Numbered from the stretch's first letter, positions 1 through 8,475 are shown. The stretch is 64,000 bases of DNA from Alkalibacterium putridalgicola (GCF_900109825.1 NZ_FOBL01000006.1:1-64000), one strand, 5' to 3'. Program-made: numbers and translations. The notes: generated by a model from the sequence alone, not told the origin.

Positions 1-140
1 TGTCTGAGCAAGACATTTCACCTTCATAAGTGTTCACTCGAACATTCGGAGACTCCCGAGAACGACAAGCTGCCATAAAAAGTGCTCACTCAAACTCTTG
101 GGGCAACTTGAGAACGACATTTCATAATGGAAACCACTTA
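1..140. repeat. Degenerate 52-bp intergenic tandem repeats (three units)
   Basis: Three units keep an exact 52-bp step: the block GAGAACGACA occurs at 58-67 and 110-119, with a degenerate copy (GAGCAAGACA) at 6. A second block, AAGTGYTCACTC, occurs at 28 and 80, again 52 bp apart. Each full unit can fold: unit one pairs CTCG with CGAG and unit two pairs CTCAA with TTGAG, so the stem is kept while the bases change. No ORF with a ribosome binding site covers it. The unit length matches the repeat block at 28434-28700. Confidence 0.6.
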
Positions 141-202
141 CTAATCCTTATTACCTTTTTGAAAAGATAATATAAACTAATCCAGTACAGAGAAAAAAGG
201 AA

Positions 203-225
203 GAGATCATCCAGGAGATGATCTC
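203..225 (-). terminator. Hairpin, possible second terminator behind the GntR gene
   Basis: A perfect 9-bp stem (GAGATCATC with GATGATCTC, loop CAGGA) is followed on the minus strand by a T-rich run. It could back up the terminator at 333-358 or serve a gene outside the window. Nothing else recognisable lies in 141-332. Confidence 0.4.
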
Positions 226-332
226 AACCCCATTTATTTTCTGTTCGTAAGGGCTCGAAATGAAGCTGCTCTAGCATGCTCAGCAAAGAGCAGCCATCAT
301 TTTTTGAGAACCTTCCTGAGGATCTTTACAGT

Positions 333-358
333 AAAAAAAGTCGACGCAAGGTCGACTT
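333..358 (-). terminator. Intrinsic terminator of the UPF0316-PurK-like-GntR operon
   Basis: The stem AAGTCGAC/GTCGACTT with loop GCAAG is followed on the minus strand by seven T. The stem overlaps the stop codon of the GntR gene. Confidence 0.75.
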
Positions 359-1007
359 AGTCATCTACGCCTTGAATGAGATTGATAAGGATCTGGTTGA
401 GCAGGATCCGGATCTCCCGTCTGGCATAGGTATAATTATTAGCGTTGAGCCATTCGATCAGCTTTCGATAATGTGTGATCTTCATCGCGCGACTTTTTTT
501 GAAAATAAGCGGGGTCTGACTGGCATCCTGGTACAGATTCACCATCGTCTCGATTACTCGTTCGTTCATATATGTATTCGAGTGATAACTGAGCAGCAGT
601 CGCCAGAATTTGATTTCCAAAGTCTCGAATTCATCTGATTCCAGAGGCACTGCCTTTTCCAAGTCATCTATCATATCTGCCAGAGGTACAGTATCAACGA
701 TTATTTCATCAAGCTGAAGCGTATAAAAAATGTGCTGAAGCAGGGCTTCCAGAAAATAGATCCGTTCCTTACGCTGATGCAGATCGAGAGAAACATCTCC
801 GACAAACACCCCTTTATTCGGTACCCGATAGACATAGCCATCTTCGATCAGACGTTCCATCGCATGCCTGACAGGTGTCCGGCTGATATCCAGCTGCCTG
901 GAAATATCCAGTTCTTTCAGCTGCTTGCCTTTAGCCCAGTGTGCTCCTTTTATCTGATCGGTCATAAAGGTGTAAGCTTTCGCTTCCATCTTGTTCATCT
1001 TTTTCAT
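357..1007 (-). CDS. GntR-family transcriptional regulator
   Basis: A 216-residue DNA-binding regulator. The N-terminal winged helix-turn-helix (about residues 8-70) has the GntR signature ISRTPVRHAMERL followed by the wing GYVYRVPNKGVFV. The C-terminal part (about 75-210) is helical and resembles an effector-binding FCD (FadR-type) domain, but it is diverged and I cannot name a ligand. It is the last gene of a probable three-gene operon, 15 bp after the PurK-like gene, and ends in an intrinsic terminator. The ribosome binding site is AGGGTG, about 5 nt before the ATG. By position it may regulate its own operon; that is inference. Confidence 0.8.
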   Translation of the reverse strand: MKKMNKMEAKAYTFMTDQIKGAHWAKGKQLKELDISRQLDISRTPVRHAMERLIEDGYVYRVPNKGVFVGDVSLDLHQRKERIYFLEALLQHIFYTLQLDEIIVDTVPLADMIDDLEKAVPLESDEFETLEIKFWRLLLSYHSNTYMNERVIETMVNLYQDASQTPLIFKKSRAMKITHYRKLIEWLNANNYTYARREIRILLNQILINLIQGVDD

Positions 1008-1022
1008 TGGGACACCCTTTAC

Positions 1023-2144
1023 TTAGTCAAAGATATCTGACAGCTGTTCTAATGTCTTTTTCAGCTGCTTTGTCGGGACAACGATATGACCGAATTCACT
1101 TGACTCTTGACCCGTCACGTTATCGTAAAATGTAAACAGCCAGTCAGGCTTGATTTGTGCCTGAGTATAGGTCAGATCTTCTTCGTCCTTTCGGATCAGT
1201 TTCATGACCATTGTATCGTGCAGCCTGTCTGTCACACGGACTGGCCAGCCGGTCACGGCCTTTATCAAAGCTTCAAACTGTGAAAAATGAGGATAATTGA
1301 ATGTGTAGTGAAAAGCCCGGTGTGGGTGCGCGACGATTTCATTGACATATAGTGCGCCACTTCCCGTTGAGAAGATTTCGATAGCCATAACGCCGACAAA
1401 ATCGAGCTTTTCTGCAATCACATGTCCGATACGCTTGATTTCCTGTTCCACTTCAGCTTCCAGCTGTGCAGGGGCGATCGACTGATGAAACACATCGTCT
1501 TTATATTTCATTTCCGTTATAGCTAATGACGAGATTTCACCCTCACTATTTTTGACCAGGGCTAGACAAACTTCCTTTTCGGAAGGGATCCAGGCTTCCA
1601 GTACACACGTACCCTGAGAGAGAAAAGGTTCAGAAGCGCCAATATCCTCTTCATTGAACAGGACATGGTGTTCCTTAAATCGTTCATCGGTACTGTTAGA
1701 TTTCAGGACACAAGGGTACCCGATACTGTTTACCGCTTCTTTGATATCATCCAGTGAGACGATCGTGGCAAACGGTGCGATATTCACGCGTACTGATTCC
1801 AGGAATGCTTTTTGCAGCATCCGATCCTGGGAAACCGCAAGCAGTTCCTCTCCCTGCGGTACTGGCACTGTGCGTTTGATTCCCTCAATGAGTCGTGAAG
1901 GAAAAGCATCAGATTCATAGACAACCACATCACTTTTCATTGCCAGGTCCAGACTGGCTGGTTCATCTGACAGTTCCGCCACTATTTGCCAGTCAGCAAC
2001 ACATGCAGACAAACAGTGTGCGTTCGGATCGAACACGCCTACGTGGTAGCCCAGTTGTTTCGCGGAAAGGGCAAGCAGTCGCGCCACACTCCCCCCACCG
2101 ATTATCCCTATTGTACTGCCGGGTTTTATCCAATTTGTCATCAT
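1023..2144 (-). CDS. PurK-like ATP-grasp protein, diverged paralogue
   Basis: A 373-residue protein with the PurK (N5-carboxyaminoimidazole ribonucleotide synthase) fold. It has an N-terminal dinucleotide-like loop (IGIIGGGSVARLLALSA, about 12-28), a central ATP-grasp domain (about 100-295) and a C-terminal domain containing WLFTFYD and GHIVV. The glycine-rich ATP loop GGYDGKGQ of true PurK is replaced after VLKS by NSTDERFKEHH, and the PRPHNSGHYT motif reads AHPHRAFHYT. No purE or other pur gene is nearby. It is therefore probably an ATP-grasp ligase of unknown substrate rather than the housekeeping PurK. It lies 13 bp downstream of the UPF0316 gene and 15 bp upstream of the GntR gene. Family assignment is firm; function is open. 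Confidence 0.75.
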   Translation of the reverse strand: MMTNWIKPGSTIGIIGGGSVARLLALSAKQLGYHVGVFDPNAHCLSACVADWQIVAELSDEPASLDLAMKSDVVVYESDAFPSRLIEGIKRTVPVPQGEELLAVSQDRMLQKAFLESVRVNIAPFATIVSLDDIKEAVNSIGYPCVLKSNSTDERFKEHHVLFNEEDIGASEPFLSQGTCVLEAWIPSEKEVCLALVKNSEGEISSLAITEMKYKDDVFHQSIAPAQLEAEVEQEIKRIGHVIAEKLDFVGVMAIEIFSTGSGALYVNEIVAHPHRAFHYTFNYPHFSQFEALIKAVTGWPVRVTDRLHDTMVMKLIRKDEEDLTYTQAQIKPDWLFTFYDNVTGQESSEFGHIVVPTKQLKKTLEQLSDIFD

Positions 2145-2157
2145 TCGTCACTCCATC

Positions 2158-2733
2158 TTATAGTTCGGTAAACGGATTCTCCTGCGGATTGTTTTTGACT
2201 TGTTTTTTATTCTTCTTCATTCGTTTTGTCCAAAAACCACCATTGATATATCTCGGTTCATAGGAAATCATGAATGCTTTGGGTTCTATTTCATGGATCA
2301 GCTTGTACAAGGATCGTTCGTTCGAACGTGGGGTCAGGATCTCCAGCACATAACGACTGCCTTCTCTTCCGTGGGCTTGAGTGATCGTCACACCAAAACC
2401 TTCTCCTCGAAGTTCTTCTGCCACTTCCCAGCCATTCTCAGGAACGATCGTCGTGACAAGGATATGTCCCAGAGCAAGTTTATCCTCGATTTTCATTCCC
2501 GCATAAATACCCGTACCAAAACCGACGGCATAAGCAATAATATTCATTACGTTATCCAGATTATCCAGCACCAGACCCAGGCCAACAACATAGATGGCCA
2601 CTTCGATCATAGCGATGAAGGGGGCCACTAACTGATAGCCTTTCATCGTCAGCATCATTCTAAGTGTATTCAGCGTGACATAAACAACATTGATCAAAAA
2701 TATCGTTACGATTATTCCCCAGTTAAACTCCAC
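2158..2733 (-). CDS. UPF0316 (DUF5698/DUF2179) membrane protein
   Basis: A 191-residue protein of the UPF0316 family (B. subtilis YebE type). The N-terminal half (about 1-90) holds three membrane segments, including VYVTLNTLRMMLTMKGY and the GTGIYAGMKIEDKLALG stretch. The C-terminal half is a soluble DUF2179 domain (VPENGWEVAEELRGEGFGVT to EPKAFMISYEPR), ending in a basic tail. I chose the GTG at 2733 because AGGAG sits 7 nt upstream; the longer reading frame from 2793 has no such site. In B. subtilis, as I recall, yebE lies just before the purEK operon, so its position before a PurK-like gene here is notable. Biochemical role unknown. Confidence 0.8.
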   Translation of the reverse strand: MEFNWGIIVTIFLINVVYVTLNTLRMMLTMKGYQLVAPFIAMIEVAIYVVGLGLVLDNLDNVMNIIAYAVGFGTGIYAGMKIEDKLALGHILVTTIVPENGWEVAEELRGEGFGVTITQAHGREGSRYVLEILTPRSNERSLYKLIHEIEPKAFMISYEPRYINGGFWTKRMKKNKKQVKNNPQENPFTEL

Positions 2734-2782
2734 TTTATCTCTCCTAAATTTAAAAATTGAATCTATATAAATATGAAACGAG

Positions 2783-2811
2783 GGCTGAGACAATTAAAAC
2801 CTGTCTCAGCC
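2783..2811 (-). terminator. Hairpin terminator behind the CorC/HlyC gene
   Basis: GGCTGAGACA and TGTCTCAGCC form a perfect 10-bp stem with a 9-nt loop, between the stop of the CorC gene and the start of the UPF0316 gene. The T tract on the minus strand is interrupted, so termination may be partial. Confidence 0.6.
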
Positions 2812-2843
2812 TTCGTCAATAAGAGTACAGGTCGATCCGCTGT

Positions 2844-4193
2844 TTACTCTTGCTCGTTTTCAATTGTCACTTTCGAATCTGCTTCCTGGTGCCTCTTGAC
2901 GATAAGTGTAGAGATCCTCGACCCTTCCATCTTATCGACCGTCAGACACAAATCACCGACACGTATATAGGCATTCTCTGATTCACCAGGTATGCTGCCA
3001 AATTCAGTGATAAAGTAACCGGCGATCGTGTCCACATCTTCCGAATCGATCGACATGTCAAAATAATCATTAAATTTGTCTAGCGGTGTGGCTCCATCTA
3101 CACTATATAGAAACTCGTCGATTTGTTCAATCAAGTTGTTTGATTCATCATATTCATCGTCGATTTCTCCAACGATTTCTTCAAGCAGGTCTTCAAGGGT
3201 AACGATCCCCACGACTCCCCCGTATTCATCGTTCAAAATAGCCATCTGGTTCTGGGTCTTTTTCATCTGAAAAATAAGATCATCGATGAAAATCGTTTCA
3301 GGAACAAATAAAGGACGATTGCTGATTTCTTTTAGATCGATCGAATACAGGGGTTTGTGTTTTGAGGCCTGTAGCAAGTTTTTAACGTGAACGATACCAA
3401 GGATGTTGTCTTTATCTTCAAAATATAAAGGAACACGTGAATGAGGCGTTTCGAGCATTTCCTCAATATTTTCTTCATTAGGATCGTCATAATCAAGCAT
3501 GAACGCATCCGTTCGCGGTACCATGACTTCACGAGCGATTTTATTGTCCAGAGACAGAACACCTTTCAGCATAGAGAATTCATCGATATCGATAACCTCG
3601 TGCTGGTGACTGTGTTCAATGAACGAACGGAATTCATCACGCGTGATGGTTTCATCATTCGCCGTAAAGTCAATAGGAAGAAGGCGTTTCATTCCTCTGA
3701 CCGTGATATTCACTAACCATACGATCGGAAGCGATAAATATCTCAATCCTAAAACCATACCCGAGAGTTTCATTGCGATCTCGTCCGGGTTCTGCTTCGC
3801 TATAGCCTTAGGCAGTTTTTCTCCAAATGACAGAAGCAAGTAAGTCAGTACGATCGCACCGACGGTCAAAAATAATACTTGAGAAGAAAGGATCGGACTT
3901 TCAAGTGATTCGACTAGACGTAAAATCACTATGGCAGTCATACCACTTGTAAATAAAGCGGAAAGTGACATCCCCACTTGAATCGTGGTTAAAAACTCGT
4001 CTGCATTGTCTAAAATACGCAGGATCCGTTTAGCTTTCTTGCTCCCATCAAGGGATTCTTCCATCATTCTGTTTGGATTAATAGATATCATAGCCATTTC
4101 TGCGGCTGAAAAAAATCCGTGTAATATAATTAAACCGATAATAACTACTAGTGGCCCAATAAAGGGCTGTATACTCCAAGGGTCGCTGTTCAT
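2844..4193 (-). CDS. CorC/HlyC-family membrane protein (CNNM domain, CBS pair)
   Basis: A 449-residue protein with the usual order: a DUF21/CNNM transmembrane domain (about 10-180, four hydrophobic segments), a CBS-domain pair (about 195-330, with REVMVPRTDAFMLD and LNDEYGGVVGIVTLEDLLEEIVGEI) and a C-terminal CorC_HlyC domain (about 350-435). Relatives act in divalent-cation (Mg2+/Co2+) efflux or homeostasis; older names call them hemolysin-like. The ATG at 4193 is preferred over the upstream start because AAAGGAG lies 7 nt before it. It appears to be a single-gene unit ending at the hairpin 2783-2811. Confidence 0.85.
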   Translation of the reverse strand: MNSDPWSIQPFIGPLVVIIGLIILHGFFSAAEMAMISINPNRMMEESLDGSKKAKRILRILDNADEFLTTIQVGMSLSALFTSGMTAIVILRLVESLESPILSSQVLFLTVGAIVLTYLLLSFGEKLPKAIAKQNPDEIAMKLSGMVLGLRYLSLPIVWLVNITVRGMKRLLPIDFTANDETITRDEFRSFIEHSHQHEVIDIDEFSMLKGVLSLDNKIAREVMVPRTDAFMLDYDDPNEENIEEMLETPHSRVPLYFEDKDNILGIVHVKNLLQASKHKPLYSIDLKEISNRPLFVPETIFIDDLIFQMKKTQNQMAILNDEYGGVVGIVTLEDLLEEIVGEIDDEYDESNNLIEQIDEFLYSVDGATPLDKFNDYFDMSIDSEDVDTIAGYFITEFGSIPGESENAYIRVGDLCLTVDKMEGSRISTLIVKRHQEADSKVTIENEQE

Positions 4194-4291
4194 AACTTGT
4201 CTCCTTTTAAAATTCCGATCATATAAAAACACAGTCACTATATCATATAAATCTAGTCCTTACAATGCTTTTTTCAGTCGGTTCGATAACC

Positions 4292-6349
4292 TTACTCCAT
4301 CAGTGTTGGTACGGATGAAAAGAACGGAACAAAACGGTCGATGACATCCCCGCTTTTCTGTCCTTCCAGATACCCGACAAATGAGTAAGAAGTGTTTTCT
4401 TCATCGAATACATATAAAAAGCCATTGGTTTCATTTTCTTCTTCACCGGCGATTTCAGCTGTTCCCGTCTTGGCTCCGACAGTATAGTCCAGCTGGTCCA
4501 GCGCATGCGACGTCCCGTTCGGATCAGTCACTGTTTGGACAAGCAGGTCTCTCACCAGCTCAGCATTTTCAGAAGAAACTATCTGTTCAGTTTCCACCTC
4601 TGCCTCTTCCTGAAGCAGTTTGGGATAGATCAGCGTCCCTTCGTTGAGAACTGGTGAATAGAAGGTCTGCTGATGAAGGGTACTCATGAGTATCTCTCCC
4701 TGACCATAAGCAGTATCAGCCAGCAGGGTGACATCATTTATCTCATTATCGTTAGCCAGTTGAGCCGGTTCCATGGTCAACGGCAGATCGAAGGATTCAC
4801 CAAACGGAAACTGTGACAGCCTTTCGACAAAATCTTCAGTGCCCATTTCAAGGGCTTCCATAGCGAAGTAGATATTGTCCGAATACACCAGAGCATCAGT
4901 TAGATCCACTTCCGTTACCGAGTCATTGACTCTGGTGATTTCTCTGTTTCCAAAGGCTTCTATTTCAGGAGACCAGTTGAGGCCTTCGATCGTATTCACT
5001 TCATCAGGCGTTGTCGTCCCTGATTCCAGGAGCACTAGAGATGACAAGATTTTAAACGTGGATCCTGGTGCATACCGAGCTGTGAAACGATTCAGGAAAG
5101 GCTGACCTTCATCTTCAACATAAGCATTATATTCTTCAACAGAGATCCCCCGTGCAAAGAGCTGCGGATCATAGGAAGGTGAGCTTGCCAGTGCCAGGAG
5201 TTCTCCGCTTGCCGGATCCATCAGAGATGCGGCTCCAGGCTCTGAGTCAAAGGCGGCAAAGAGCTCTGACTGGATCGCACTGCTGATCGTCAGAGTCAGT
5301 GACTCGCCGTCTTGTTTTTCTCTCTCGACAATGACCTCTTTCACTTCTCCGTCACTGTCGACAAGGGCTATCTGCCCCCCCATTTTCCCACGCAGTTCCT
5401 GATCGAAGCGGTATTCCAGACCGCCTTTACCGATGACCTGCCCCGACTGCAGCTTTGGATCGTTTTCGATGTCTTCAGCTGAAACATCACCCACATAGCC
5501 AATCAAATGAGCAGCTGCCTCCCCTAAAGGATAAAGCCGATCGGTCGTCTGTTGATACAATACCCCTGGAACTTCTGGTGTCTCGCCAGTATCGACGACT
5601 TTAAACGGAACAAGGCTCTCTTCCGTCACCCAATTCTGACTAAGTAAACGTTCAAGTGTATCGACAGAAACGTCAAATGTTTCACTTATTTCAGCTAAAC
5701 GCTCCTCTCGCTGGTCTCCTTCGCCCAGGACAGCGGGATATAAGCCCGCTTCATAGGCCTCTCCCTCACCAGCCAGCATATTTCCGTCTCGGTCATAGAT
5801 CGACCCGCGCTTCGGCTCAGTGTAGGAAAGACTCACAGTATCGCCTTCCTCCATATCGGGAAAGAAAAGTGAATGGTCCCATTGAACGGCTTTAGCTTCC
5901 TCCGTTTCACTGATTTCTGCCTGGTAAGCCATTGTTTCTGTCTCACCCAGGACAGTCGTCATTAAAGCGGTATATCGGAATGCGTAAGTATCTGCTTCTT
6001 CATCGTACAGGATCTCACGATTTGCTATATCGAGTGCATCAACACCAATGGCCTGAAAAACCGTTTCGTATCTTTCAGCTAGCTCCTGACTGGTATAGCC
6101 TTCTGCTGAGATCGATTCTTCTTCAAGGGTGTCCACATACTCTTCAAAACGCGTGGAGGACTTGGCATCAAGGTATTCATCCACCAGAGCTTCGACCTCT
6201 TCACGCCGCTCGATAGCCAGCTGCTCTTCCTTCCAGTTTCGATAGTAAAAATAACCTGAGACACTTATAAGAATGAGCACAGCGATACCCGCTGCTATTC
6301 CGAATACTTTCTTGTTTGATGCCTTCCGCTGCTGTTTGTTGTTTTTCAC
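4292..6349 (-). CDS. Class B penicillin-binding protein with MecA_N-type domain
   Basis: A 685-residue transpeptidase that cross-links peptidoglycan outside the membrane. Order: basic N-terminus and one membrane anchor (about 14-36), MecA_N/NTF2-like domain (about 40-160), PBP dimerisation domain (starting at RGSIYDRDGN, 181) and transpeptidase domain (about 365-675). All three catalytic motifs are present: S430-T-F-K433, S490-D-N492 and K627-T-G-T630. This layout matches enterococcal PBP4/PBP5 and staphylococcal PBP2a, which are low-affinity PBPs; beta-lactam affinity cannot be read from sequence. It is unusually acidic. It starts with GTG at 6349, 8 nt after AAGGAG, and is third in a cell-wall operon, 22 bp after the TIM-barrel gene. 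Confidence 0.9.
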   Translation of the reverse strand: MKNNKQQRKASNKKVFGIAAGIAVLILISVSGYFYYRNWKEEQLAIERREEVEALVDEYLDAKSSTRFEEYVDTLEEESISAEGYTSQELAERYETVFQAIGVDALDIANREILYDEEADTYAFRYTALMTTVLGETETMAYQAEISETEEAKAVQWDHSLFFPDMEEGDTVSLSYTEPKRGSIYDRDGNMLAGEGEAYEAGLYPAVLGEGDQREERLAEISETFDVSVDTLERLLSQNWVTEESLVPFKVVDTGETPEVPGVLYQQTTDRLYPLGEAAAHLIGYVGDVSAEDIENDPKLQSGQVIGKGGLEYRFDQELRGKMGGQIALVDSDGEVKEVIVEREKQDGESLTLTISSAIQSELFAAFDSEPGAASLMDPASGELLALASSPSYDPQLFARGISVEEYNAYVEDEGQPFLNRFTARYAPGSTFKILSSLVLLESGTTTPDEVNTIEGLNWSPEIEAFGNREITRVNDSVTEVDLTDALVYSDNIYFAMEALEMGTEDFVERLSQFPFGESFDLPLTMEPAQLANDNEINDVTLLADTAYGQGEILMSTLHQQTFYSPVLNEGTLIYPKLLQEEAEVETEQIVSSENAELVRDLLVQTVTDPNGTSHALDQLDYTVGAKTGTAEIAGEEENETNGFLYVFDEENTSYSFVGYLEGQKSGDVIDRFVPFFSSVPTLME

Positions 6350-6371
6350 GTCATCGACTCCTTATCATTAG

Positions 6372-7061
6372 TTAGTCGTCTTCATACCGGTCCTTTTCTT
6401 TTTCTCTATAGTCCATCATTTTTCTGCTGAAGAGTTCGCCATTTGACGGTGGTGTATAAGTGATCGCATTGGCTCCCGCTTCGATCGTTTCCAGGATGCT
6501 TTCCTCAGTCGGTCCGCCTGTCGCGATGATGGGCAGGTCCGGGTATTTCTCTCTCAACTCTCTCACGATCGTGCTCGTCCTTCCCGCCCCAGATACATTG
6601 ATGATGTCCACACCAGCTTTCAGGCGTTTATCTATCGATGTATATTCCGATACCACCGTTAAGATGATGGGGATATCGATCACTTCATTGATTTTTTCAA
6701 TGGTTGCGATCGGCGTAGGGGCATTGACGACCACCGCCTTACATCCATGTGCTTCTGCAAACAGAGCCATATTAGCCGACCGGACACCTTGGGTCTTGCC
6801 GCCAGCGATGCCGGCCAGGACAGGAATCGTTGAGACCGATGTAATGGCTTCAAGAATCGCCGGATGTGGAGTAAAGGGGTAGACAGCCATGATCGCATCG
6901 GCATCATTGTTCATGATCAGCGCGATATCTGTGGTAAACATAAATGCTTTGAAACGTTTTCCGTTGATCAGTATGCCGCTGGCTTTTCTGATGACTGCAG
7001 GGACTTCAACGTATCCATTATATAGATCAGATTTTACTGACGGGTATTTTCTTTTTTCCAT
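6372..7061 (-). CDS. Uncharacterised TIM-barrel protein
   Basis: A 229-residue protein with the alternating strand/helix pattern of a (beta/alpha)8 barrel. The segments DIALIMNNDADAIMAVYPF, IPVLAGIAGGKTQ, CKAVVVNAP, VDIINVSGAG and IIATGGPTEESI lie at expected strand ends. The GG and GAN motifs near residues 183-200 resemble the phosphate-binding site of phosphate-ligand barrels. I recognise the fold but not the reaction; automatic annotation of similar proteins is often just hydrolase. AGAGG lies 7 nt before the ATG. It sits 25 bp after a glucosaminidase gene and 22 bp before a PBP gene, so a role in cell-wall sugar metabolism is possible but only inferred. Confidence 0.65.
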   Translation of the reverse strand: MEKRKYPSVKSDLYNGYVEVPAVIRKASGILINGKRFKAFMFTTDIALIMNNDADAIMAVYPFTPHPAILEAITSVSTIPVLAGIAGGKTQGVRSANMALFAEAHGCKAVVVNAPTPIATIEKINEVIDIPIILTVVSEYTSIDKRLKAGVDIINVSGAGRTSTIVRELREKYPDLPIIATGGPTEESILETIEAGANAITYTPPSNGELFSRKMMDYREKEKDRYEDD

Positions 7062-7086
7062 ATCTTAGCCTCTTTATCTTAAAAAT

Positions 7087-7671
7087 TTATTTATCAAAAC
7101 GATCTAACTCATAGAGCTCTATGATCTCGATTATTTTTTCAGGGTATGTCGGATCTGTGGCATAACCAGCTGAATATAGTGCCTGAGCGGCTTCCTGATA
7201 GCTGGATGCCTCCTGTACGCCTCTGTACAATTCAGGATTCCATTCTGTTCCGCCATTGATCAGATCGGCATAGTCAGTGACCGAAGCCTCTAGTGACGGA
7301 TAACTTCTAAAGGACGCATGGATCTCTTTCCATTTCTCTTCATATTCTAACGTGGCATATTTACGGCCATCAGAACCGCCTTTTATACCAAAATAATTAT
7401 TTTCCTGTTGGGACAAACTGCTCTTTCCCCAGTTTGATTCCAGAATCGCCTGCGCAATCGTGACACTTGGTCTGATTCCATGGGAGGCTTGTAAGGGAAC
7501 GGCATGACTGGCGACTTCATTTATAAACGCATCTTTTGTCCAGTCTTTCTGGTTTGCCGGCTCATTTTCCACTGCCTGACTGATCACTGCCAAAGCACCT
7601 GTAAAGGTAAGCACCAGGATAGCGAACAGCTTAAAGATGGGGAAAGATGTCTTTCTTTTTTTATAACTCAG
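7087..7671 (-). CDS. Secreted glucosaminidase (peptidoglycan hydrolase), likely non-AUG start
   Basis: A GH73-type N-acetylglucosaminidase. The catalytic domain covers about residues 45-190 (SVTIAQAILESNWGKSSLS holds the probable catalytic Glu; NNYFGIKG and FRSYPSLEASVTDYADL follow) and no wall-binding repeats are present. The nearest GTG (7614) cuts the signal peptide in half and has no ribosome binding site. Extending the frame upstream gives 19 more residues beginning LSYKKRKTSFPIF, making a full signal peptide (KKRK, then hydrophobic core to ALAVISQA). The only codon well placed after AGGAGG (7679-7684) is CTG at 7671, 7 nt away; ATT at 7674 is 4 nt away. An ATG at 7678 is in another frame and stops after five codons. 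Length is 194 aa with CTG. First gene of an operon with the TIM-barrel and PBP genes. Confidence 0.8.
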   Translation of the reverse strand: MSYKKRKTSFPIFKLFAILVLTFTGALAVISQAVENEPANQKDWTKDAFINEVASHAVPLQASHGIRPSVTIAQAILESNWGKSSLSQQENNYFGIKGGSDGRKYATLEYEEKWKEIHASFRSYPSLEASVTDYADLINGGTEWNPELYRGVQEASSYQEAAQALYSAGYATDPTYPEKIIEIIELYELDRFDK

Positions 7672-7877
7672 AATTCATCCTCCTATTATGTTACTTAATC
7701 GTTTATACTTGAGTTACACTGCTTTTTCTATTTGTGTTGACTATCTCATGTTTACAGTCTAACGTATTTTTATTTTATCATACTCAGGTGGATGTAAATA
7801 GACTATAATAAAAATATATGTTTTTGATATAATCTCATTCGTTACCACGATTCTAACTATAGGAAAGAAGGCCTTTT

Positions 7878-8466
7878 ATGAGAATAATCAATTGGGGAAT
7901 CATAGGGTCAGGTAAGATCGCTGACCAGTTTGCTTCTCAGTTTAAAGATGATCAGGCAAAGCTTACCGGTATCGCTTCACAGACGCTTCAAAAAGCTTTT
8001 GAATTCTCGACTCGCTTTAATATAAAAAAAGCTTATGGCACTTATGAAGAACTGGCTTTTGACCCAGAGATAGACATACTCTACATGGCGACGCCGAATC
8101 ACACTCTTTATAAAAACATTCTTATGGCATTGAATGCCGGCAAACATGCCTTTTACGAAAATTCGATTGCTTTGAATAGTCAGCAGCTCAATGAGGTGCT
8201 GACCCTAGCCCGAAAAAAGCATCTGCTTGCAGTAGATGCCTTGACGATCCACCACATGCCTCTTTATAACGAACTGAAGCAAGAAATCGAAACAGGGCAG
8301 GACTATGACCGTTCAATAACACTTGTTTATGAAATTAACACCCTCACGCATACGCTCTTGTTTGAGAATGATTTCACCTCACTCTCTCACCCCGGATGTC
8401 AATAAACTGATCGACTGGGCGGCCAAAGAGTGGGCTATTTCTCGACTAAATCCCACCAACAAATAA
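7878..8466 (+). pseudogene. Gfo/Idh/MocA oxidoreductase, truncated remnant
   Basis: The frame 7878-8405 encodes 175 residues of an NAD(P)-dependent sugar dehydrogenase: Rossmann start NWGIIGSGKIADQFA, IDILYMATPNH, then GKHAFYENSIALN where the family has the EKP-type motif (here EN). Family members have about 320-330 residues, so nearly half is missing. Just before the stop, another frame continues from about 8380 with PHSLTPDVNKLIDWAAKEW and ends at 8466. An internal deletion or frameshift is therefore likely. ATG with GGAAAGAAGG upstream looks intact, so it is probably still transcribed. The truncated product lacks most of the substrate domain and is unlikely to be active. Confidence 0.7.
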
Positions 8467-8475
8467 CAGATAAAA

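Noticed and set aside
276-638. 120-aa plus-strand ORF at the left end
   Set aside because: It lies largely antisense to the GntR gene, crosses that gene's terminator and has no ribosome binding site.
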